DNA from: JAGMES01 sp023128035
Lineage (GTDB): Bacteria; Bacillota; Halanaerobiia; DY22613
Direction of reading: 5' to 3'
Assembly (NCBI GenBank): GCA_030627905.1
Contig: DAOVRZ010000101.1
Location: 1-20,728, forward strand
Length of the DNA: 20,728 bases
Shown: positions 1 through 7,561 of the stretch, piece by piece
Layout of the letters: every line of letters begins with the position of its first letter
How positions within the stretch are numbered: position 1 is the first letter of the stretch
Made by a program: the position numbers and the translations under genes
Notes under the pieces: generated by a model
The model's database searches: none
What the model saw: only the letters and a program-made list of their open reading frames with translations
What the model was told of the DNA's origin: nothing

Positions 1-182
1 AGTGTCGATAAGATTAGTCTTTTCATTTCTTCACATGGTCGTCCTTTGAAAGCTTGCTTGTCGGCTAAAACATTCTTTAAATTTATTAAAAACTTGATCT
101 AGAAATTTCCACATAATTTTTGTAGTCAAACGCTGGAGAGTTATATTTTTTTATGAAATTTCCAAAAAACTTTTGACTGTCC
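1..182 (+). mobile_element. Probable right end of an insertion sequence (partial)
   Basis: A reading frame open at the left edge of the window ends at the TAG at 100-102. It encodes at least 33 residues, including SSHGRPLKACLSAKTFF and ending FIKNLI. I do not recognise the family, but a short non-coding tail of about 80 bases follows, and then homology to an unrelated gene starts abruptly at about 183. That is the layout expected of a transposase C-terminus plus an IS terminus. The tail carries a 10-base direct repeat, GAAATTTCCA (102-111 and 155-164), and a 7-base inverted pair, AGTCAAA (124-130) and TTTGACT (172-178). The left end lies outside the window, so terminal inverted repeats and target duplication cannot be checked. 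The IS assignment is inference. Confidence 0.35.
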
Positions 183-468
183 AGATATAGAAGAAGGAAA
201 GATCAAGTATAAAAAGTTATTTAAGATAGGTATCACAGATTTGGAGATGAAAAAGATGATCTCAAAGGAATTAAAACCGATATTCTTTATTCCGATAATT
301 TTAGGTAGTATTTTAGGTTTTCTTTTTATAGCAGTCATGACGGTTAATATTCCTTTTTATGGAAAGATTTTGCTTAATTCTTTAGTTATAATCGGAATAT
401 ATTTTATATTCCAAACTGTATTTTATTTATTTACAAGAAAAAAATGTTTTGATGAAATTATAAAATAA
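183..468 (+). pseudogene. FtsX-like ABC transporter permease, C-terminal remnant
   Basis: The frame ending at the TAA at 466-468 reads from about 183 as DIEEGKIKYKKLFKIGIT, then SKELKPIFFIPIILGSILGF. This pattern is typical of the last segment of FtsX-like permeases of the bacitracin/lantibiotic-export type (BceB-like): a charged cytoplasmic linker with 'KIG.T', then a 'KEL..IFF.PIILG' transmembrane entry. Two hydrophobic segments can be seen, roughly 286-345 and 376-435. The full protein would have over 600 residues, so only about 95 remain. No ATG with a ribosome binding site serves this frame (TTG 241 and ATG 247 have none), and the 5' part is replaced by the probable IS end. It is very likely not translated as a working protein. 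Confidence 0.6.
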
Positions 469-471
469 TGT

Positions 472-615
472 ATGAGGAACGTTGATGTGATTGTTAACGA
501 CATTTCAAAGGGGAAGTCCCTCTTCTCTATAGGTGGGGGTGGAAGTATTAGAACAATTTCAAAACTTTATTCGGAGTTAAAATCTCCTTCTGAAGTCGTT
601 AAACTTAAGAGGTAA
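472..615 (+). pseudogene. 47-codon ORF, probable gene remnant
   Basis: ATG 472 to TAA 613-615 encodes 47 residues, including FSIGGGGSIRTISKLYSELK. There is no convincing ribosome binding site, and it begins six bases after the permease remnant in the same frame. The glycine-rich turn followed by 'IRTISKL' is loosely reminiscent of the 'GxGGTxRxLAK' stretch of Ppx/GppA phosphatases, but the match is too short to assign. The stop codon falls inside a perfect inverted repeat. It is most simply a scrap of a deleted gene. Confidence 0.25.
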
Positions 616-633
616 TAACGTAGTTATTACCTC
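609..633. repeat. Perfect 11-bp inverted repeat
   Basis: GAGGTAATAAC (609-619), spacer GTA, GTTATTACCTC (623-633). The repeat is perfect. It could form a hairpin at the end of the short ORF, but it is followed by GATTTTG rather than a clean T-run, so it is at best a weak terminator. A protein-binding site is the alternative. Confidence 0.6.
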
Positions 634-651
634 GATTTTGATTAAGAATAT

Positions 652-706
652 GAAAGCTGTTGATATAAGTTAAGTTAAGACTTATTGTCAACAACTTTCT
701 TATTTT
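652..706 (+). terminator. Rho-independent terminator
   Basis: Arms GAAAG (652-656) with CTTTC (695-699), TGTTGA (658-663) with TCAACA (688-693), and ATAAGT (665-670) with ACTTAT (680-685) make an interrupted stem around a 9-base loop. It is followed by CTTATTTTT. It would close transcription from the decayed region before the promoter at 727. Confidence 0.6.
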
Positions 707-726
707 TACAATTCAAGTATCTCCTA

Positions 727-755
727 TTGACAAATGAACAAGCGTTCATTATAAT
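727..755 (+). promoter_or_regulatory. Consensus promoter with palindromic operator in the spacer
   Basis: TTGACA (727-732), a 17-base spacer and TATAAT (750-755) form a perfect sigma-A promoter pointing at the 914 gene. The spacer is almost entirely a perfect inverted repeat, AATGAAC-AAGC-GTTCATT (733-750). An operator between -35 and -10 implies tight repression by steric exclusion. The half-site type (TGAAC-N4-GTTCA) fits a TetR-family dimer, which is inference. It differs from the palindrome in front of the tetR gene in this window. A weaker second promoter (TTGTGT 860-865, 17 bases, TATAAA 883-888) lies closer to the gene. Confidence 0.75.
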
Positions 756-913
756 ATAGTTATTGGAAAATAAATGCTAATTTATGGAGTTGATGTAGGA
801 ATTCGAGAGAGTGCATAGCTTTATTGATTTTTTCTGGGCGGCAATAAAGGTAGAATAATTTGTGTAATAAATTAATATCCATTATAAAATGAATATACTA
901 GGGGTGAAAAGAA
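756..913 (+). other. Long 5' leader of the activase gene
   Basis: About 150 bases separate the predicted start of transcription from ATG 914. The leader contains one modest hairpin, CTTTATTG (819-826) with CAATAAAG (842-849), and no riboswitch motif that I recognise. The ribosome binding site is AGGGGTG (900-906), seven bases before the ATG. Confidence 0.4.
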
Positions 914-3900
914 ATGAAAAATCTTTTCAATGTTGGACTTGATGTTGGTTCAACAACAGTAAAAATGGTTGTTTTAAAGGAAACTAAAATTATATATAAA
1001 AAGTATAAAAGGCACTTCTCAGATATAAAAAACACTGTCGTTTCTATGGTTGATGATGCCAAATCAATTTTACAAAAAAATCATTTAACTTTAAGGATTA
1101 CCGGGTCTGGTGGATTTAATATTGCCAAAAAACTAGAAATACCTTTTATTCAAGAGGTGATAGCTTGTACTAAAGCTATTGAAAGGCTTATTCCAACTAC
1201 AGATGTAGCCATCGAATTAGGTGGAGAGGATGCAAAGATTACCTATCTTGGAGATTCGCTTGAACAGAGAATGAATGGAACTTGCGCTGGAGGTACTGGG
1301 GCTTTTATCGATCAGATGGCGACTTTATTGCAAACAGATGCGGCAGGGCTTAATGAATTGGCGAAAAAACATAAAGTAATTTATCCTGTTGCTTCCAGGT
1401 GTGGGGTATTTGCTAAAACAGATATTCAACCATTGTTAAATGAGGGGGCGGCAAAAGAGGATATTGCTGTATCTGTTCTTCAAGCTATTGTGAATCAGAC
1501 GATAAGTGGGCTGGCCCAGGGAAAGCCGATTCGTGGAAATGTGGCTTTTTTAGGTGGACCTTTATATTTTATGTCTGAGCTTAGAAAAAGATTTATTGAA
1601 ACTTTGAAACTGAAGAAAGAAGAAGTTATCTTTCCTGAAAATTCTCAATACTTTGTTGCGTTGGGAGCAGCTTTGTCCGCTAAAAATAAAGAATCTTTTT
1701 CATTTGAATCTTTATACGAAAGAGTACCAAGGATTAATGAAATGGATAGTGAAGAAAAGAAAAAGCTAGAGCCACTATTTGCAACTGATGAAGAGTATGA
1801 AGCATTTCAAAAAAGACATTCATTACATAAGGTAAAAAGAATTGAGTGGGAAAATTATGAAGGAAAGTCCTATTTAGGTATAGATGCAGGTTCGACTACA
1901 ACGAAAGTTGCACTTATTGATGAAGAGGGGAATTTGTTATATTCATATTATGGAAGTAATATGGGGAGCCCGTTGGAGTCTAGTGTTAATGCTTTAAAAG
2001 ATTTATATAAGAAGCTAAATAAAAAAACTAAGATTGTAAACTCTACTGTGACAGGTTATGGAGAACATTTGCTTAAATCAGCTTTAAAGGTTGATATTGG
2101 AGAAATAGAAACAGTTGCCCATTATAAAGCTGCTGAATTTTTCTTACCGGGTGTAGATTTTGTTTTAGATATTGGTGGGCAGGATATGAAGAGTTTGAAA
2201 ATTCATGACGGTGTTATAGATTTAATTATGTTAAATGAAGCTTGTTCTTCAGGATGTGGTTCTTTTATTGAAACTTTTGCTAAATCATTGGAGATGGATG
2301 TCAAAGACTTTGCAAAGGCTGGAATTCAATCAAAAAATCCTGTAGATTTGGGGACTCGGTGTACTGTGTTTATGAATTCAAAAGTTAAACAAGCGCAAAA
2401 AGAAGGGGCAGACGTTAGTGATATCTCTGCTGGTATTTCATATTCTGTTATCAAAAATGCATTATTTAAGGTAATTAGATTAAAAAGAGCAGAAGATTTG
2501 GGAGAAAAGATTGTAGTTCAGGGTGGTACTTTTTATAATGAAGCGGTACTTCAATCATTAGAAAAAATTATTGGTCGAGAAGTTGTTCGCCCTGATATTG
2601 CAGGAATTATGGGTGCATTTGGAGCAGCTTTAGTAGCTAAAGAGCATTATAAAGATGGGTATGAGACAAGTATGCTTCAAGGTGCTGAATTGATTGAATT
2701 TAAAACTAATTCTTCTATGAAACGGTGTGGCTTATGTGGAAACAATTGTTTGTTAACCATCAACCACTTTTCAGATGGACGGGAATATATTTCTGGGAAT
2801 CGCTGTGAAAGAGGAGCAGGTATAGAAAGAGTAGAGAGTGAGATTCCAAATCTCTATGATTATAAATATAAGAGAGTATTTGGTTATAAATCTCTTACAA
2901 AAGAAGAAGCATTTAGAGGGGTAATTGGTATACCGCGAGTTTTAAATATATATGAAGATTATCCATTTTGGTTTACTTTCTTTAGTGAATTGGGCTATAG
3001 AGTTGAGTTATCTAGCCGTTCATCAAAACGAATTTATGAATTAGGTATGGAGACGATACCTTCAGAATCTGTTTGTTATCCCGGAAAACTTGTCCACGGC
3101 CATATTCAAGATCTGGTGAATAGAGGTATCAAGAAAATCTTTTATCCGTGTATTCCATTTAATATTGAGGAAGATAAGGAAACCGGCAATCATTACAACT
3201 GTCCAATTGTTATCTCTTATCCTGAAACGATAAATGCAAATATGGATGATCTAAGAACTGGTGAGATTACTTTTTATCATCCATTTTTGCCAATAGATAA
3301 TCATAAGCGAATTGTGAAACGATTGATCAAGGAGTTAGCATCTGAGGGTATTTCAAAAGATGAGATTGTTAGAGCTACAGTTTTAGCTTATAAAGAACTT
3401 GATAGATATAAAGACGATGTATGGAAAAAAGGAGAAGAAACTCTTAAATATATAAATGATAATAAGATTAAAGGTATTGTTCTTGCTGGTCGCCCATATC
3501 ATATTGACCCAGAGATCAATCATGGTATTCCTGAGATGATCAAATCCTTTGGTTTTGCAGTGCTTTCAGAAGATGCTATAAGTCATCTTACTAAGGTTGA
3601 AAGACCACTCAGGGTTGTTGACCAATGGGTTTATCATTCTAGAATGTATCGAGCGGCAGAGTATGTAGCACATCAAAAAGATTTAGAGATGATACAGTTG
3701 AATTCATTTGGTTGTGGATTGGATGCGGTTACTACAGATCAAGTTCAAGAGATTTTAGAGCGTTATGGGAAAATATATACAGTAATTAAAATAGATGAGA
3801 TTAATAATTTAGGTGCAGTAAGAATTCGTATTCGTTCATTAATTGCAGCTATTGAAGAAAGAGATAAGAGAAACTTTGAGCCAAAAGAATTATTTCAAAA

Positions 3901-5179
3901 CCCTCAAAGAGTTTTGTTCACAAAAGAGATGAAGCAAAAGCATACGATCTTAGCACCACAGATGTCTCCAATTCATTTTCAGTTTTTAGATGTAGCTTTT
4001 AATAAGGCAGGATATAATGTAGAAGTACTTCCATCAGTTGATAATATGGCTATAGATGCAGGATTAAGATATGTAAATAATGATGCATGTTATCCATCCA
4101 TAATTACAGTAGGTCAGATCATGGCAGCTTTGAAATCAGGAAAATATGATGTAAATAATACTTCAGTTTTAATCTCTCAAACTGGTGGTGGTTGTCGAGC
4201 AACCAATTATATTGCCTTTATCAGAAAGGCTTTAAAGGATGCAGGTATGGAGCAAGTACCAGTAATCTCTTTTAATGCGGTAGGGCTGGAGAAAAATCCT
4301 GGATTTAAGGTAAATATTCCAATGTTACACAATGCGATGATGGCATTAGTTTATGGTGACTTACTTATGAGAGTTTTATATAGAGTAAGACCATATGAAA
4401 AAATACTAGGCTCAGCAAATCAACTATATGAGTATTGGGTTAAGAGATGTAAAGATGCATTATTAAAGGGTGGTTTCAAAGCGTTCAAAAAGAACGTGCA
4501 TAGAATAGTTAAGGATTTTGATAATCTAGAAATTGATAAGAAATTAGTTAAGCCAAAAGTTGGAGTAGTAGGTGAGATATTGGTGAAATTCCATCCTACT
4601 GCTAATAATAATATCGTTGAATTATTGGAAGCAGAGGGAGCAGAAGCAGTGGTGCCTGATTTGACTGATTTTCTATTATACACTGCTTTTAATCATAAAG
4701 TAAAATATGAAGAATTATCAGGAAGTTTTGGTGGAATGATTGCAGGTAATTTTGTTATAAGTGCCATTGAATTTTATAGGAAAAATATGAAAAAGGCATT
4801 AGAGGCAAGTAAGCGATTTGAAGCTCCAAGGCCGATTCAAGAATTAGCTAAAGGTGCGTCAAAACATCTCTCAATAGGAAATCAGACAGGTGAAGGTTGG
4901 TTCTTGACAGCAGAGATGGTTGAATTGATAGAGAGTGGAGCGACTAATATCGTTTGTCTACAACCTTTTGCTTGTTTACCAAACCATATTACAGGAAAGG
5001 GTATGATTAAAGAGCTTAGAAGATCATATCCACTAGCTAATATTGCCGCGATTGATTATGATCCAGGTGCGAGTGAAGTTAATCAATTAAATCGGATTAA
5101 GCTGATGCTTTCTGTGGCGTTTAAAAATCTTGAGAAGGAAGAAAGTGTTGGGAGAGATGAAAAGACTGTAGCAATATAG
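914..5179 (+). CDS. 2-hydroxyacyl-CoA dehydratase activase-related giant fusion protein
   Basis: A 1421-residue cytoplasmic protein made of two tandem activase (BcrAD/BadFG, ASKHA ATPase) domains followed by a dehydratase-like half. Domain 1 (about 5-255) has phosphate loop DVGSTTVK, GGEDAK at 103-108 and candidate Fe-S cysteines C124 (NGTCAGGTG) and C163. Domain 2 (about 319-575) has GIDAGSTTTK, GGQDMK at 421-426, C444/C448 and C483. A CxxCxxxC...C knuckle (C605, C608, C612, C631) links to a DUF2229-like and HgdB-like region with isolated cysteines C721, C746, C763, C934, C1059, C1094, C1348 and C1354. In the known family (HgdC with HgdAB), the activase hydrolyses ATP to inject a low-potential electron into an Fe-S partner; here donor and acceptor modules are in one chain. 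The natural substrate is unknown. AT-rich anaerobes commonly carry this roughly 1400-residue architecture. The unit is monocistronic, flanked by its own promoter and terminator. Confidence 0.9.
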   Translation: MKNLFNVGLDVGSTTVKMVVLKETKIIYKKYKRHFSDIKNTVVSMVDDAKSILQKNHLTLRITGSGGFNIAKKLEIPFIQEVIACTKAIERLIPTTDVAIELGGEDAKITYLGDSLEQRMNGTCAGGTGAFIDQMATLLQTDAAGLNELAKKHKVIYPVASRCGVFAKTDIQPLLNEGAAKEDIAVSVLQAIVNQTISGLAQGKPIRGNVAFLGGPLYFMSELRKRFIETLKLKKEEVIFPENSQYFVALGAALSAKNKESFSFESLYERVPRINEMDSEEKKKLEPLFATDEEYEAFQKRHSLHKVKRIEWENYEGKSYLGIDAGSTTTKVALIDEEGNLLYSYYGSNMGSPLESSVNALKDLYKKLNKKTKIVNSTVTGYGEHLLKSALKVDIGEIETVAHYKAAEFFLPGVDFVLDIGGQDMKSLKIHDGVIDLIMLNEACSSGCGSFIETFAKSLEMDVKDFAKAGIQSKNPVDLGTRCTVFMNSKVKQAQKEGADVSDISAGISYSVIKNALFKVIRLKRAEDLGEKIVVQGGTFYNEAVLQSLEKIIGREVVRPDIAGIMGAFGAALVAKEHYKDGYETSMLQGAELIEFKTNSSMKRCGLCGNNCLLTINHFSDGREYISGNRCERGAGIERVESEIPNLYDYKYKRVFGYKSLTKEEAFRGVIGIPRVLNIYEDYPFWFTFFSELGYRVELSSRSSKRIYELGMETIPSESVCYPGKLVHGHIQDLVNRGIKKIFYPCIPFNIEEDKETGNHYNCPIVISYPETINANMDDLRTGEITFYHPFLPIDNHKRIVKRLIKELASEGISKDEIVRATVLAYKELDRYKDDVWKKGEETLKYINDNKIKGIVLAGRPYHIDPEINHGIPEMIKSFGFAVLSEDAISHLTKVERPLRVVDQWVYHSRMYRAAEYVAHQKDLEMIQLNSFGCGLDAVTTDQVQEILERYGKIYTVIKIDEINNLGAVRIRIRSLIAAIEERDKRNFEPKELFQNPQRVLFTKEMKQKHTILAPQMSPIHFQFLDVAFNKAGYNVEVLPSVDNMAIDAGLRYVNNDACYPSIITVGQIMAALKSGKYDVNNTSVLISQTGGGCRATNYIAFIRKALKDAGMEQVPVISFNAVGLEKNPGFKVNIPMLHNAMMALVYGDLLMRVLYRVRPYEKILGSANQLYEYWVKRCKDALLKGGFKAFKKNVHRIVKDFDNLEIDKKLVKPKVGVVGEILVKFHPTANNNIVELLEAEGAEAVVPDLTDFLLYTAFNHKVKYEELSGSFGGMIAGNFVISAIEFYRKNMKKALEASKRFEAPRPIQELAKGASKHLSIGNQTGEGWFLTAEMVELIESGATNIVCLQPFACLPNHITGKGMIKELRRSYPLANIAAIDYDPGASEVNQLNRIKLMLSVAFKNLEKEESVGRDEKTVAI

Positions 5180-5188
5180 GACGTAATG

Positions 5189-5222
5189 AGGACTTCTTGG
5201 ATTGAGTAAGAAGTCCTTTTTA
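5189..5222 (+). terminator. Rho-independent terminator of the activase gene
   Basis: A ten-base-pair stem, AGGACTTCTT (5189-5198) with AAGAAGTCCT (5208-5217), with a 9-base loop, leads directly into a T-run (5217-5221). It starts ten bases after the stop codon at 5177-5179. Confidence 0.9.
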
Positions 5223-5350
5223 AAATTTAGTTTGATTTCTTATTACAATTTAATATCTCTTTTTTTTTAAAAGCTAATACCGCCCTGAGTTCAATTAGTT
5301 AATGTATCATTCACAAAAATATTGCATATAATAATATTGTAAATATATCG

Positions 5351-5394
5351 TTGATAATTTTAATGCTGAGTGATATAATTTAATTAGGAGGTGA
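5351..5394 (+). promoter_or_regulatory. Promoter and ribosome binding site of the XRE cassette
   Basis: TTGATA (5351-5356), 17 bases, TATAAT (5374-5379). Transcription would start near 5386, exactly at the strong Shine-Dalgarno AGGAGGTGA (5386-5394), so the mRNA has almost no leader. Two direct copies of ATATTGnAnATA (about 5320-5345) just upstream of the -35 are candidate sites for the XRE protein; that part is conjecture. Confidence 0.7.
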
Positions 5395-5400
5395 GTAAAT

Positions 5401-5766
5401 ATGAATTCTTTTAATAGTGTAGTAGGTCAAAGAATTAAAAAACAATTAGATAAAATTGGTTGGACTCAGGTTGATTTAGCTAAAGAATTAAATATTTCAA
5501 GACAAATTGTTAATAAGATAATTCATGGTAGAAAAAATATTACACTTGAAGAAATAAAAATGATCGGAGATATTTTAGAAGTTTCTTTAGAAGACCTTGT
5601 AAAACAGAACAATGAAGAAATTGAAGAAAATCCAATTATTGCTTTCATGGGAGAAGTAAATTCAGAAGCAGCAAAGAATGGGTTGAAAAAAGCAAAAAAA
5701 GTAATGGATTTGATTCTATTTCATCGTGATCTTAATGAAGCTCATCAGGATTTATTTGTAGAATAA
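5401..5766 (+). CDS. XRE-family helix-turn-helix regulator
   Basis: 121 residues. The N-terminal HTH (about residues 7-66) has the pattern WTQVDLAKELNISRQIVNKI, then ITLEEIKMIGDIL, a standard Cro/CI-type fold. The C-terminal 50 residues are acidic and then amphipathic, and have no domain I recognise; they may serve dimerisation or be the segment sensed or cleaved by the peptidase encoded next. The gene has a strong ribosome binding site and lies first in a three-gene run, 12 bases before the Zn peptidase. The inferred role is autorepressor (antitoxin-like) of the cassette. XRE plus ImmA/IrrE peptidase is a known pairing in mobile elements such as ICEBs1 (ImmR/ImmA) and in predicted toxin-antitoxin loci. 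Confidence 0.88.
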   Translation: MNSFNSVVGQRIKKQLDKIGWTQVDLAKELNISRQIVNKIIHGRKNITLEEIKMIGDILEVSLEDLVKQNNEEIEENPIIAFMGEVNSEAAKNGLKKAKKVMDLILFHRDLNEAHQDLFVE

Positions 5767-5778
5767 GGTGGGATTTAA

Positions 5779-6567
5779 ATGGAATTATTAAATAACATTT
5801 TTAAAAAAACTAGACCACAATCATATGAGGAAGTAAAAAAAGAAGTTTTGTATTTTCAAAAAGAATATACAGGAGCTAGAGATAATGTTTTACAGGATGA
5901 TATTTTTAGAATAATTGAAGAGAGAAGTGATGTAGATTTAATACTTTTTCCTATAGAAGATGATGAACTTTGTGGTTTTATATGTGAATATAAAGGGCAG
6001 GTCTTCATATATATTAACTCTTATTTACCTTATGAAAAGCAGATTTTTGCAGTTGCACATGAAGTATATCATTTAGTTGCAGATACTCATAGAGAGTTGC
6101 TTCATCTTAAAAATCTAGAAGATGGTAATGATCAATTTAATATAGAGGAAAGAAAGGCGAATTTATTCGCGGCTTTATTATTAGTACCAGATGAGTCATT
6201 AAAGAAAGAATTGTCTCTTTTAAAGGTAAAAAATTCATCTGATCTGGATGAGTTGAAATTTATTAAATTAATGGACACTTTTGCTGTTCCTTATAAAACA
6301 ATAGTTCTTAGGTTATATGAAATGGAAATTATTAATGAAAGGGATACCGAAAAATGGATTTCTATTCCTGACAGAGAGATTGATCAAGGTATTTTATACC
6401 AAATAAAAAAACACAAAATTGGAGATAGATGGCAAAAAAGAACCAGACAGGTGAAGTTTAGTAATTTATATGCTCTAATTATTGATAACGATGATCTAGA
6501 ATTATTACCTAAAAAGAGAATTATTAAAGATTTTTCCTTTTTAAAGCAGGAAAATGAAGATGCATAA
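5779..6567 (+). CDS. ImmA/IrrE-type zinc metallopeptidase
   Basis: 262 residues, soluble. The motif AVAHEVYHLV gives zinc ligands H94 and H98 with catalytic E95. It is followed by NIEERKANLFAALLLVP (about 121-137), the family's second signature, where Glu123 or Glu124 should be the third ligand. In this family (IrrE in Deinococcus, ImmA in ICEBs1) the enzyme cleaves a cognate XRE or CI-like repressor after DNA damage or another stimulus. The repressor encoded 12 bases upstream is the obvious candidate substrate. The roughly 90-residue C-terminal part is basic and has no recognised domain. A ribosome binding site GGTGGGA precedes the ATG. The end overlaps the next gene. Confidence 0.85.
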   Translation: MELLNNIFKKTRPQSYEEVKKEVLYFQKEYTGARDNVLQDDIFRIIEERSDVDLILFPIEDDELCGFICEYKGQVFIYINSYLPYEKQIFAVAHEVYHLVADTHRELLHLKNLEDGNDQFNIEERKANLFAALLLVPDESLKKELSLLKVKNSSDLDELKFIKLMDTFAVPYKTIVLRLYEMEIINERDTEKWISIPDREIDQGILYQIKKHKIGDRWQKRTRQVKFSNLYALIIDNDDLELLPKKRIIKDFSFLKQENEDA

Positions 6568-7318
6568 TAGTAAGAAAATTGCTTGCCTAGATACTGATGT
6601 TATTATTAAGATGAGCCGTGATGAACTGGGACTGTTAGAAAGAGTGTTGGATGTTTTTGAAAAATGTTATTTACATAAATGTGTTTATGATGAAGTAGAA
6701 TGGCCAGAGGACACAATATTGATTTTGGATAAGCTCATTAAAGAAAAGAAAATTATACTGTTAACTGATAAAGATTTATTTGAAAAATTAGGATTTAAGA
6801 GATTGTTTTCAAATTCATTACAGCAGGCATGTAATATTTTTGGTATTGAATATGATAATACTTATGTTATGGTTGAAGAGTATCTTGAAAATCCAGACAA
6901 ATTATATTTAAAACTTCAGGAAATAGATAAAATACTTAAAGATAATATTGGTGAATTACGAACTTTACAAATGATTATTTTGTTAAGGGATGTAGCGCAA
7001 GAAAAGATTAATTATTTTATTTCTGATGACCGGAGAGCTCGTAGAGCGATAATCTTGAATTATGCACCAACTTTAACAGAACATAAATTATACGGCATTA
7101 GCTTAATGAGTGTTTTTTATTTATTGAAAGAAAATGGTATGACTAAAGAAGAAAGTTTGGAGTTTATTGACAAAATATTACCAGAAAAAAGCAAAGTTTA
7201 TTTAAAAAATGGAGAAATGGAGAAAATGAATAATAGAGATGTTATTGAGAAGTTATATAATGAAGAAATGAAACTAGTTAAAACTGGAGAGTTTCTTTTG
7301 AATGCAAACCAAAAGTAA
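6560..7318 (+). CDS. PIN-domain protein, putative RNase toxin
   Basis: 252 residues from the ATG at 6560. The in-frame ATG at 6554 is only three bases from the AGGA at 6548-6551, whereas 6560 is spaced properly. Either start lies inside the 3' end of the peptidase gene, implying translational coupling. PIN-type acidic residues appear in order (numbered from the 6554 start): D13 in ACLDTDVIIK, E47 in VYDEVEW, E134 in NIGELRTLQ, and D158/D159 in FISDDRRARRAI. This is the usual tetrad of Mg-dependent PIN nucleases (VapC-like), although the protein is longer than typical VapC toxins (about 130-150 residues) and carries an extra C-terminal helical tail of about 60 residues. Nuclease activity is inferred from the motifs; toxicity is inferred from context. 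Confidence 0.75.
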   Translation: MHNSKKIACLDTDVIIKMSRDELGLLERVLDVFEKCYLHKCVYDEVEWPEDTILILDKLIKEKKIILLTDKDLFEKLGFKRLFSNSLQQACNIFGIEYDNTYVMVEEYLENPDKLYLKLQEIDKILKDNIGELRTLQMIILLRDVAQEKINYFISDDRRARRAIILNYAPTLTEHKLYGISLMSVFYLLKENGMTKEESLEFIDKILPEKSKVYLKNGEMEKMNNRDVIEKLYNEEMKLVKTGEFLLNANQK

Positions 7319-7379
7319 AGCTGACTATGTTAGATGATTGTATGGTGATTAAAGCATAATAAAACGAGATAGGCGAGAA

Positions 7380-7529
7380 GTGTTCATCAAAGGTATTACA
7401 CATCGTTTTTCATATCATTTAAAACCAGAAGATGACATTCGAATCTACTTTAAATATTTACCTGATGAAGATAAAATCTATTTTGGACATGCTGGTAAAC
7501 ATTTAAAAACTTTTACTCGGAGAAAATAA
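7380..7529 (+). CDS. Small ORF of unknown function
   Basis: GTG 7380 to TAA 7527-7529 encodes 49 residues, including FIKGITHRFSYHLKPED and ending in FGHAGKHLKTFTRRK. The frame is open back to 7353. AGGCGAG (7371-7377) is a plausible ribosome binding site. The protein-like composition (alternating charged and hydrophobic residues, a patterned 'IRIYFKYLPDEDKIYFGH' beta-rich core) suggests a real domain or the C-terminal end of a larger lost protein. It begins 62 bases after the PIN gene and could be a fourth cassette member. I do not recognise the family. Confidence 0.4.
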   Translation: MFIKGITHRFSYHLKPEDDIRIYFKYLPDEDKIYFGHAGKHLKTFTRRK

Positions 7530-7561
7530 AAATGTTGTAAAAGGTTTTTTCAATAATAAAA

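Noticed and set aside
4420..4683. Minus-strand ORF inside the activase gene
   Set aside because: It is wholly internal to a well-supported gene on the other strand, has no ribosome binding site, and its low-complexity translation is a shadow of the true frame.
5320..5345. Possible CRISPR-like or tandem repeat array (ATATTG words)
   Set aside because: Only two short imperfect copies in very AT-rich DNA; no array, and no cas genes in the window.
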